From the NCBI GenBank assembly GCA_002353825.1, contig DEKJ01000025.1, positions 1-56,391 of the forward strand: 56,391 bases of DNA. The letters run 5' to 3'. The notes under the pieces are model-generated. The model did no database searches. It worked only from the letters and a program-made list of their open reading frames with translations, and had not been told where the DNA came from. Position 1 is the stretch's first letter, and each line of letters starts with the position of its first letter. Positions 40,967-48,247 of this stretch are shown here, piece by piece. The position numbers and the translations under genes were made by a program. This DNA comes from Prevotella sp. UBA2725. GTDB taxonomy: Bacteria > Bacteroidota > Bacteroidia > Bacteroidales > Bacteroidaceae.

Positions 40967-42712
40967 ATGAGCAAACTGACTTTCGATGATTATTATAACA
41001 GGCTCAACATGCAGGAGCTGCTCGTTGACGCAGGCTACACCTTCAACCGCAGGGATGGCTTGCGTTACCCCTCGTATGTCAAGCTTGACAGCATGGGCAA
41101 GCGCATTTCTGGCGACAAGTTCCTCGTGACACCCAACGGCAAGGGCTGTTTCCATCCGCCGGTGATGAAGGTGTTCAATGTGGTAAGCTTCATCAAGGAG
41201 CATCCCGATCTCTTCAAGGAGTACCATCCCGGCATCGACCCTTACCATTTGGTGAACCTCGTCTGTTCCCGACTGCTCAATGAGCCTGTCCAGAAACGGA
41301 AGCGTCGTATCATCGAGCCACACAAGGATCAGAAGCCCTTTGACATTAAGGACTATGAGCTGTTGCGTTATCAGAAGCTCAACTTCGATAACATCAAGAA
41401 GTTCTACCCTTATTTCAAGACAAGAGGGATAGACATCCCCACCCAGAAGGCTTTCAGCAACCATTTACTGTTGGCAAGCAAGCCTTCAGCTACGGGCAAG
41501 GTCTACAAGAACCTCTCCTTTCCGCTGACCATCCCGGGTCAGAAGGACATCGTCGGCTTTGAGGAGCGCGGTCATCCCCGTCTTGATGGGTCGAGTGGCT
41601 TCAAGGGCAAGGCCCGTGGCAGCAACTCTTCGGAAGGTCTATGGATCGCCAGTCCGGCAGGCACCGAACTGAAGTATGCCAAGGATGTGTTGTGGTTCGA
41701 AAGTGCCTACGATGCGATGGCTTACTACCAGCTTCACGCCAGGACAGACAAAGATCTCGACAAGGCAGTATTTCTCTCTACGGGCGGTAACCCGACGGTG
41801 ATGCAGTTTCGTGGTGTCATCAATGAGGCACAGTCAGCCACACATTATCTTTGCTTTGATAACGACTTGGCAGGCAAACAGTTCAGTCACAACTTTGAAC
41901 AAGAACTTAAACGTATCAGGGAGGCTACACCGAAGGTTGGTGAAGACATGAAATACTATATGGACTCACTGAGCGACAAGAATAACATCCTCTCCGGAGA
42001 TCCCGAATACCTTCCCGCTGCAGTCTTCCATACCTATGCACGCTTGGAGTCGGCTGTGGAGGAATGCATGTCAATGCGGGAGTGTGGTCTGAGCGCTCCT
42101 GAAGATATCGCCACACAGGAAAAGCTTGTCAACAAGCTTCAGGAGGAGTACCAACAGGCACTCTATGAGAAGCTCGGTATTGGCATGGAGCAAGGTCATC
42201 TGAAAGACCTCGGCAGTTACAATATCCCGGAGTGGGCATTGAACATCATGGAGAATGGTGACCGTGAAGGACTCAACGACGAGGAGATAGCGGAGTTCGA
42301 CCGTTTCATGGACAAGCACTTCCCCGAGGGTTATATCGCAGACATCGACTGGGATGACTATGACGAGTTCAACCGCTATCCGGCTTTTGGGTCTCGCAAT
42401 CCCAAAGCGCTCCCTTCCCACGGCGAGTCACCTTACTTAGCCGTCAAGACCTATCGCGTTGCATTCTACCATCCGACAGAGCGGGAGGGGCAGGCACTGC
42501 CGAACCTCATCGTCCAACGCGAGCTGCCTCAGGAAGGCTGTAAGGACTGGAACGAGCAACTGCTCAAGGAGCGTGCAGAGATCAGAGCACAGCAGAAAGC
42601 CGAGGAGCAGGATGGCGAGAAGGTCGCAGCCGGACTGGACATGGACGGCAACGGCGAGATCGAGCTCAACGAGAGCGACGAGCGTAAGCATCACTTTAGA
42701 AGCAGATTATAA
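40967..42712 (+). CDS. Toprim-domain primase-like protein with EF-hand loop
   Basis: 581 residues. An N-terminal part with a primase-like opening (TFDDYYNRLNMQELLVDAGY; FLVTPNGKGCFHPPVMKVFN) is followed by a toprim domain with Glu245 in LWFESAYDAMAYYQL and Asp298/Asp300 in CFDNDLAGKQF. The region 395-520 contains a block like those in small ICE proteins (EFDRFMDKHFPEGYIADIDW). Near the C-terminus DMDGNGEIELNE (558-569) is a perfect EF-hand calcium loop. A possible role is primer synthesis on transferred single strands. It starts 18 bases after the repeat protein gene. Confidence 0.8.
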   Translation: MSKLTFDDYYNRLNMQELLVDAGYTFNRRDGLRYPSYVKLDSMGKRISGDKFLVTPNGKGCFHPPVMKVFNVVSFIKEHPDLFKEYHPGIDPYHLVNLVCSRLLNEPVQKRKRRIIEPHKDQKPFDIKDYELLRYQKLNFDNIKKFYPYFKTRGIDIPTQKAFSNHLLLASKPSATGKVYKNLSFPLTIPGQKDIVGFEERGHPRLDGSSGFKGKARGSNSSEGLWIASPAGTELKYAKDVLWFESAYDAMAYYQLHARTDKDLDKAVFLSTGGNPTVMQFRGVINEAQSATHYLCFDNDLAGKQFSHNFEQELKRIREATPKVGEDMKYYMDSLSDKNNILSGDPEYLPAAVFHTYARLESAVEECMSMRECGLSAPEDIATQEKLVNKLQEEYQQALYEKLGIGMEQGHLKDLGSYNIPEWALNIMENGDREGLNDEEIAEFDRFMDKHFPEGYIADIDWDDYDEFNRYPAFGSRNPKALPSHGESPYLAVKTYRVAFYHPTEREGQALPNLIVQRELPQEGCKDWNEQLLKERAEIRAQQKAEEQDGEKVAAGLDMDGNGEIELNESDERKHHFRSRL

Positions 42713-42766
42713 GATTCTTTGCAGCATAATAAATTTGTTTTCCTCTCAAATCAAATCTACCTTTTT

Positions 42767-43261
42767 ATGAATCTTCCCCCTCACCGTTTCCGAACGATCA
42801 TGTACCGTCCTCACTGGCATCAGTGGATCATCAGTCAGGGCTTCATGGTTCTGCTCTTCATCGCATTGCTGATGGGAGCAGGGTGGGAGGGTATGACTTT
42901 TAAGCTGCCTTTCTACATCGGTGCTGCTCTCATAGGTGTCTTCATCCTCTATGGCACGCTCTACCTCAATAAGCTCCGTTACATCGTCACTGCCGAACAG
43001 CTTATCGTCGAGCATGGCATCTTGAGTCGCAGCAGTGACTATATAGAACTCTACCGGGTCGTAGACTTCGGAGAGCGTCGTAGTCTCATGGAACAGCTCT
43101 TAGGACTGAAGACTGTCAGCATCTATTCGGGTGACAGGACCACGCCACGCCTTGACATCCGTGGCATCAAGGAAAGATCAGACGTCGTCGGCATCATCCG
43201 CGAGCGCGTAAACTATAACAAAACCATCAGAAATATCTATGAGTTCACCAACACGAAATAA
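42767..43261 (+). CDS. bPH (DUF304-like) membrane protein
   Basis: 164 residues from the ATG at 42767. A longer reading from 42719 adds an unlikely AT-rich start. Two membrane helices (about 22-42 and 48-68) are followed by a bacterial PH domain: LRYIVTAEQLIVEHGILSRS, then YIELYRVVDFGERRSLMEQL and LKTVSIYSGDRTTPRLDIRG. Such proteins dock to membrane or to partners. It overlaps the next gene by 23 bases, so the two are coupled. Role in the ICE unknown. Confidence 0.85.
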   Translation: MNLPPHRFRTIMYRPHWHQWIISQGFMVLLFIALLMGAGWEGMTFKLPFYIGAALIGVFILYGTLYLNKLRYIVTAEQLIVEHGILSRSSDYIELYRVVDFGERRSLMEQLLGLKTVSIYSGDRTTPRLDIRGIKERSDVVGIIRERVNYNKTIRNIYEFTNTK

Positions 43262-43955
43262 GAAACTACTCCTGTTGACTGCGTTGCTGCTGTCATTGGG
43301 CACGGCAAAGGGTTATGGCCAGTATGTGACCTCCAATCCGGGTGAGTACGTCATCCTGGAGCAAGGCAACAACCTGATCAACCAGACCGTCAAGTCAGAG
43401 ATGAAAGCCCAGACGGCTACGGCTGTCTTGCAGAACACGATGGCCGGGGAGTTCACAAAGATGAAGCAGTGGGAGAAGAACTACAACACCTATCTCAAGA
43501 AGGCTGATGGCTATGCCTCGGCACTGAAGGCCGCTACCCATATCTACGATGACGGCCTCCGCATCCTCATTACGCTGAACAAACTCCGGAAGGCGACCGC
43601 CAACAATCCGCAAGGTGTCGTCGCTACCCTCGATATGAACAACCTCTACATGGAGACAACCACTGAGATGCTCACCTGCTTCACACTCCTCAAGGATGCC
43701 GTTGCCAAAGGCGGTAAGGAGAACATGCTCACGGGGGCAGAGCGCAGCAAGACCCTGTGGGAGTTGGAAGACAAACTGTCGTCGTTCTCTCACAAGTTGC
43801 ACCAACTCTATCTCAGTATCCGTCATTACCGCATGGCAGACGTATGGAACCGGGCTACAGCAGGTATGATCGAGCGGAGCAACGGAGAGATAGCCCGACA
43901 GTCGCTCTCTCACTGGAAACGTCATGCCCGTGAGGTAGCCATTTATGGAGATTAG
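43239..43955 (+). CDS. Exported helical protein, TraI/VirB5-like (paralogue 2)
   Basis: 238 residues. The signal peptide is KKLLLLTALLLSLGTAKGYG. The mature protein opens TSNPGEYVILEQGNNLINQT, a start I associate with TraI (DUF4141)-like proteins. It is long helical and ends SLSHWKRHAREV, the LxxWxxxxR closure shared with 14084 and 43959. It overlaps the PH-domain gene by 23 bases and precedes a similar gene by three. Likely a periplasmic or pilus-linked subunit; assignment by architecture. Confidence 0.65.
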   Translation: MSSPTRNKKLLLLTALLLSLGTAKGYGQYVTSNPGEYVILEQGNNLINQTVKSEMKAQTATAVLQNTMAGEFTKMKQWEKNYNTYLKKADGYASALKAATHIYDDGLRILITLNKLRKATANNPQGVVATLDMNNLYMETTTEMLTCFTLLKDAVAKGGKENMLTGAERSKTLWELEDKLSSFSHKLHQLYLSIRHYRMADVWNRATAGMIERSNGEIARQSLSHWKRHAREVAIYGD

Positions 43956-43958
43956 CCT

Positions 43959-44660
43959 ATGGACAAGATTATCATCCATACGATATTACTCATCTTCACC
44001 CTCTATTTGTTCCCAACGAAAGGTGTGGCACAGGTAGACCCGACACTCTCAGCCATGATCCTCCGCTACACGGAGATGGCGAAGAAGCAGTACGATGCCC
44101 AGCTCGGCAAGATGAGCGCGGAGACCGAAGGTCATATATGGCTCACGGCAGAGGTTGATGCCACAAAGAACTTCCAAAAGCAATTCGACGAGTATCTTAG
44201 TACTTTCCGCAACATCATCTCCTATGCCGCCCAGGTCTATGGCTTCTATTACGAGGTCAACCACCTGACGGAGAATATGCAGAAACTTTCAAGGCAGATC
44301 GGTGATGCACCTGTCAATGCCGTAGCAGTAGCGCTCCACCGCAACCGCAATGACATCTATGTGGACATCATCAACCGCAGTGTCGGCATTCTGAACACGA
44401 TCCGCCAGGTCTGTATCGACAAGAAGATGACTGAGAAGCAACGCATCGAACTCGTATTCTCCATCCGCCCCAAGCTCAAGGAGATGAACCGACAACTGCA
44501 GATGCTCACCAAACTCGTCAAGAGCACGAACATGGCGCAGGTGTGGTATGAGATCGAGTATCAGTCCCTTCCTCACCGTGCGGGCAAAGCCGGCATTGTC
44601 GAGGAAAGTCTTGGCAAGTGGAGAGTCAACGCACGGAGTGTCAAACCAAATAAGCATTAG
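43959..44660 (+). CDS. Exported helical protein, TraI/VirB5-like (paralogue 3)
   Basis: 233 residues. The signal peptide is KIIIHTILLIFTLYLFPTKG with VAQ cleavage. The body is all helical, rich in Gln and Arg, ending ESLGKWRVNARSV (LxxWxxxxR) and a basic tail. It is three bases after paralogue 2 and five before a membrane protein gene, so it lies mid-operon. Having several such proteins in one element suggests specialised forms, for example for different receptors; inference only. Confidence 0.65.
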   Translation: MDKIIIHTILLIFTLYLFPTKGVAQVDPTLSAMILRYTEMAKKQYDAQLGKMSAETEGHIWLTAEVDATKNFQKQFDEYLSTFRNIISYAAQVYGFYYEVNHLTENMQKLSRQIGDAPVNAVAVALHRNRNDIYVDIINRSVGILNTIRQVCIDKKMTEKQRIELVFSIRPKLKEMNRQLQMLTKLVKSTNMAQVWYEIEYQSLPHRAGKAGIVEESLGKWRVNARSVKPNKH

Positions 44661-44665
44661 CAATT

Positions 44666-45337
44666 ATGGGATGGTTATCATCATTAGCAACAAAAGTACT
44701 GCCGAAGGTGTGGAAGTCGGGCGTATCAGCGACTTCCAAACTCCTTGAAGGAGGCAGCAAGGTTCTCGGCTCAGCGGCCAAGAACCCAAAGACAACTGCT
44801 GTCGCAGGTGTGGCGGCCTATGCCGGTTGGCAGAACATCCATTCTACGGAGTCGTACGGCACTTCGGTCGGTAAAACGCTGAAGAAAGCCACCAATGGCG
44901 CAGGATCGTTCTCTCACGATGTCGTCAACGGCTACACGGGCAAGAACACCGTGGAGGAAGTAAGAGACACGACCAAGGGTGTCCTCGACGGCATGAAAGA
45001 CACGGTATCAGAGACCAAAGGCATCCTCGGCACCTTGGGCGACACGCTCAAGGGCATCAGCACGTTTCTTGGCAACATCTTCAGTGGCAAGGGCATGAAC
45101 ATGTTCGGCAACTTCTTCAACAACATCAGCAGTGGGAAGGTGTCGGGACTGAGCATCGGAGCGCTTATCATGGCCGGTTATATGATGTTTGCCAGGACTG
45201 GACTGCTCGGAAAGATCGGCGGAGCATTGCTTGCCATGATGATGGTTGGCGGCAACTCCCGTAGGCAGAGTCTCTCACAAGTAGAACAGGAGAATGAACA
45301 GCTTGCCGAGAGTCGCCAGCAAAGCATGCACAGATGA
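44666..45337 (+). CDS. Glycine/serine-rich membrane-associated protein
   Basis: 223 residues, no cleaved signal peptide. Gly-, Ser- and Thr-rich amphipathic stretches (STKLLEGGSKVLGSAAKNPK style) and helical repeats (DGMKDTVSETKGILGTLGDT) precede hydrophobic segments at about 159-176 and 178-194 (LSIGALIMAGYMMFA; LGKIGGALLAMMMVGG). The tail is Gln-rich and ends QQSMHR, one of the four (M/F)HR tails. It shares four bases with the next start. It resembles a membrane-active or export substrate protein; family not recognised. Confidence 0.6.
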   Translation: MGWLSSLATKVLPKVWKSGVSATSKLLEGGSKVLGSAAKNPKTTAVAGVAAYAGWQNIHSTESYGTSVGKTLKKATNGAGSFSHDVVNGYTGKNTVEEVRDTTKGVLDGMKDTVSETKGILGTLGDTLKGISTFLGNIFSGKGMNMFGNFFNNISSGKVSGLSIGALIMAGYMMFARTGLLGKIGGALLAMMMVGGNSRRQSLSQVEQENEQLAESRQQSMHR

Positions 45338-46236
45338 TCACAGAAAACTCACGAACTCATAAACTAAAGAACTCACAAACTATGTTTACCCAATCAATGA
45401 ACCTCTATTCGCCAAGCGGCTATGCCATGCCATTCGAGGCTGACGAGGACACTCCCATCGAGGTCTTCCGTCCTTACGGCAAACAGACGCTCGCTACGGG
45501 TGAGGAAGTCTTCAACCACGGCATGGATTTCAAGGTCCGACGGGGTACCTGGCTTAAAGCTCTTGCCTCAGGCGTTGTCTCGGGCATAGCCAGTGACATG
45601 CAGAACGGATTCTACCTCACGATCAACTATCCCAACTATGCCGATGGCAAGCGCAGCTCGTATGATGTACGCTACTCCCATATCAGTGAGTCATTAAGCA
45701 ACTTCGGCAAGAGTGTCAAAGCCGGTGACAATGTCGCCCGCTGTGACGGTCAACTGCATATCGAGGTACGCTTCAATGGTGAGGAGATTGATCCGCTCGA
45801 GTTCCTGACGATGGTACGCGACAATCTGCTGATGAACAAGCAGACAGAGATGGCTGGTGCCAAACCTGAGATCGCCACGCTTGACTTTGATGTCCACACC
45901 CCTTATGACGGACAGCAGATGGAGATCGACCAGCTCATGCAGCGCTATTTCGGCAGTTATATGTCCGACCTCTTCCGTGGCAGATACCATGTCCCAGGAA
46001 GTACAGAGATTGGTCTGAGGAGCCTCTTGGCTGAAGGAGCAAGGAGCGGAGTCTACTACGAGCACGCCCCGAGCATGCTCAACCCGTTGGGACTTGGCGC
46101 AAGAAGCTTCGGTATCATCGAGCGGATGCAGACCATTCTCATCACCGACTTTCTGAACTACCTTGCCTTGATGCACAGTATCTTCCTGTCATCGATGAGC
46201 GAGAACGATAAAAAAAAACTGTTGACCGGGCTTTAG
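45334..46236 (+). CDS. M23-like protein with altered catalytic motif (frame 1 part)
   Basis: 300 residues from 45334, where ATGA overlaps the previous stop; an ATG at 45382 also fits and avoids an A-rich start. Residues about 40-165 have an M23 fold: NHGMDFKVRRGTWLKALASG (His62 and Asp66), DVRYSHISESLSNFGKSVKA, then CDGQLHIEVRFNGEEIDPLE. The HxH motif reads Q140-L-H142, so the catalytic His is replaced while the metal His is kept; it may bind but not cut peptidoglycan. No signal peptide. The frame stops at 46236, but coding seems to continue in another frame after a run of nine A (see 46212-46550). Confidence 0.75.
   Translation: MITENSRTHKLKNSQTMFTQSMNLYSPSGYAMPFEADEDTPIEVFRPYGKQTLATGEEVFNHGMDFKVRRGTWLKALASGVVSGIASDMQNGFYLTINYPNYADGKRSSYDVRYSHISESLSNFGKSVKAGDNVARCDGQLHIEVRFNGEEIDPLEFLTMVRDNLLMNKQTEMAGAKPEIATLDFDVHTPYDGQQMEIDQLMQRYFGSYMSDLFRGRYHVPGSTEIGLRSLLAEGARSGVYYEHAPSMLNPLGLGARSFGIIERMQTILITDFLNYLALMHSIFLSSMSENDKKKLLTGL
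46210..46218 (+). promoter_or_regulatory. Nine-A run: candidate -1 frameshift site
   Basis: In the frame of the 45334 gene the codons read GAT AAA AAA AAA CTG, which includes the heptamer A AAA AAA. A -1 shift here leaves the TAG at 46234 behind and enters the open frame 46212-46550. A ten-A run in the true sequence would give the same fusion, so programmed slippage and a homopolymer error are both possible. Confidence 0.6.
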
Positions 46237-46550
46237 AGAGTCAGGGCGTCATCGATCCCTTTGCCGACTTTGAGATTGACATCCAGAGTTTCGACATCCA
46301 GCGCTGGGTCAGTGTCTATCCCGACCGCGATGGTATCGTGTGGTGGACGAAGGCATGGTTCAACGGCCGCAAGAAAGGAGAACGCGCCATTGAGATCACG
46401 CGGCAGCTTGCCATCAAGTTCATCCACGATGACATAGAGAAGGACGAGTGGCTGGAGCAGTTCTTCCCCAAGCAGATGGCCGTCCTCCATGCCGCCTTGG
46501 CACAGACCCGCGAACAGGTAATCGATCAGTTCAGACAATCAGTTGTATAA
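46212..46550 (+). CDS. Continuation of the 45334 gene in the -1 frame
   Basis: This open frame follows a TAA at 46209 and has no ATG for its first ~85 codons. It therefore seems to need the -1 shift at 46210-46218 to be read from the front; a GTG at 46338 is the only other early start. It encodes about 110 residues of folded-looking, helical protein (ALESQGVIDPFADFEIDIQS; IVWWTKAWFNGRKKGERAIE; WLEQFFPKQMAVLHAALAQT). The next gene starts four bases after its stop. Fused, the product would be about 410 residues. Confidence 0.6.
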   Translation, partial: KKTVDRALESQGVIDPFADFEIDIQSFDIQRWVSVYPDRDGIVWWTKAWFNGRKKGERAIEITRQLAIKFIHDDIEKDEWLEQFFPKQMAVLHAALAQTREQVIDQFRQSVV

Positions 46551-46554
46551 TCCA

Positions 46555-48228
46555 ATGACACAAAACAGACAGAAAGACATATTCTCATCCGTCGTCGTCC
46601 CTATCATGGACAAGGTGCGTGATGACCTCAACCGCAACCGTGCCGAAGAGTACAAGCGACATACCGGTTCCGTTGGTGCCCTGATGGCAAGTGCTGCAGG
46701 CCCTGATGGTGGCATGTCGGCCACGCACGCCTACAATGACACCATCTACTACACGGGCCAGTGGAACACGAAGACCGTCGAGGACTATGTCACGTTGGTC
46801 CAGGCAGAGCTCCGGAAGAGAGGCATTGAGGTCGATGCGGTCATGGAGAAGAAGATGGTCGACTATCTTATCCATCAGCGGATGCCTAAGTCCACGGCCG
46901 AATATATCATGAACAAGTCAGCTGAGGGTTTCCTCTTTGCCATTCCCCAGCGCATGCGCTCTTCCTCCCTCGACCACCATATAAGCAAGGAGGCTGAGAA
47001 GCGCTATGATCCGTCCTTGCTCTCCGAGATCACTGCCAATGTCGTCTCGTGGATCTCCAATGCCGCTGCTACGGCCGGCGTCGGTGGACTGATCGGTCAG
47101 ACGGCTATCGATGGTGCCACGGCTGCTGCAGATAAGGTTGCCAACGGCCAACAGGACAAGTACCTTGCCAAGCAACGCGAGCAGGGTAGGAGGGAAGTAG
47201 CCTATGCAGAGAAGAAGCATGTCAATGTTCCCAAATGGATGTTGGATCAGATGGGCTTCGACTCTGTGGACAATGCCACGGATAAACAGCTCATCATGGC
47301 GAAGGACTGGGCGACGAAACAAGCACGACTCTATCGCAACAAAGTCAATGCGGCTCTTGAAAGTGGCAGTCGTACCGTCAAGGCTTCCGGCAAGAACACC
47401 GAGATCAGTGTCTCTACGGCCACCATCAAAGCCAAGGAATACGAGACATTCGTCAAGGCAATCGCAGATGAGCAGCAGTCAAGGAAGACGGCTCGCAAGA
47501 CACAGGAGGTCAACTACTACGATATCGTCGGAACGGATGCCAATACGCAGTCTACATATTCCAACGCCTCGAGTGAACAAACAGAACAGAACACTAACAT
47601 GCAAGCTACGGCCCAGAGCCAGTCAAAAGACAACTATGCCGGTTGGGACAGCATCATCCAGATGCTCGGCTTGAATGGGACTGGTGACACGTTCAACCAC
47701 TTGGGCTATTCCCTTGCCATGCTCCCCGACATGCTCCTTGGTATCATGACAGGCAAGACCAAGTCGGTCGGCATGAACAAAGACACGCTGATGCCCCTTG
47801 CCTCCATCCTCTGTGGCAGTTTTGTGAGCAACCCACTCTTAAAGATCTCTTTAATGGGTTACGGAGGCTTGAACCTCTTCAACCGCATGAGCCAGGAGGG
47901 CCTTGCCGAGAAAAGGAAGGAAGACGAGCCTGCCACTATCCGCTATAAGAAGTATGCCGATGAGCAGTTGGACAGCCGGATCAGTAACCCGCATATCGAA
48001 GGCAACGTGCTGATCGTCGATTTCGACCACGTCCCTCGTATCATCACCCTTCCCCAGCAGATCATCGATGGCTATCGGTCAGGCGCATTGCCGCTTAACA
48101 CTATCGCCAACAGGGTACTGGCCAAAGCCGATCAGATGGCGGAGACAGAGAAGAGCATCCAGCATGCTTCAGAGAAGTATGAGCAGAACCAACAGCAGAC
48201 TGTCACCCGCAGTCTTGCGCAGAGATAA
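46555..48228 (+). CDS. ICE hypothetical protein (557 aa)
   Basis: 557 residues from the ATG at 46555; a TTG at 46543 is unlikely because it lies in the end of the previous frame. The central region is glycine/alanine-rich (VSWISNAAATAGVGGLIGQT), hydrophobic and perhaps membrane-active. A second hydrophobic region is near 385-440 (LGYSLAMLPDMLLGIMTGKT). A C-terminal domain reads IEGNVLIVDFDHVPRIITLP. No signal peptide. It lies in the operon between the M23-like gene and the ArdC-like gene. I do not recognise a family; a membrane-embedded or membrane-bound component is plausible. Confidence 0.65.
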   Translation: MTQNRQKDIFSSVVVPIMDKVRDDLNRNRAEEYKRHTGSVGALMASAAGPDGGMSATHAYNDTIYYTGQWNTKTVEDYVTLVQAELRKRGIEVDAVMEKKMVDYLIHQRMPKSTAEYIMNKSAEGFLFAIPQRMRSSSLDHHISKEAEKRYDPSLLSEITANVVSWISNAAATAGVGGLIGQTAIDGATAAADKVANGQQDKYLAKQREQGRREVAYAEKKHVNVPKWMLDQMGFDSVDNATDKQLIMAKDWATKQARLYRNKVNAALESGSRTVKASGKNTEISVSTATIKAKEYETFVKAIADEQQSRKTARKTQEVNYYDIVGTDANTQSTYSNASSEQTEQNTNMQATAQSQSKDNYAGWDSIIQMLGLNGTGDTFNHLGYSLAMLPDMLLGIMTGKTKSVGMNKDTLMPLASILCGSFVSNPLLKISLMGYGGLNLFNRMSQEGLAEKRKEDEPATIRYKKYADEQLDSRISNPHIEGNVLIVDFDHVPRIITLPQQIIDGYRSGALPLNTIANRVLAKADQMAETEKSIQHASEKYEQNQQQTVTRSLAQR

Positions 48229-48247
48229 TATTCAACCATTAAATGTT

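Noticed and set aside
45340..45381. A/C-rich direct repeats (ACTCAC, AAACT) in the front of the M23-like gene as a regulatory array
   Set aside because: They are short and irregular and look like a typical Bacteroidetes leader, perhaps untranslated if the start is 45382.
46338..46550. A separate gene starting from GTG at 46338
   Set aside because: The same frame is open and protein-like back to 46212, and the A-run explains how it is reached; an independent start is less likely, though not excluded.
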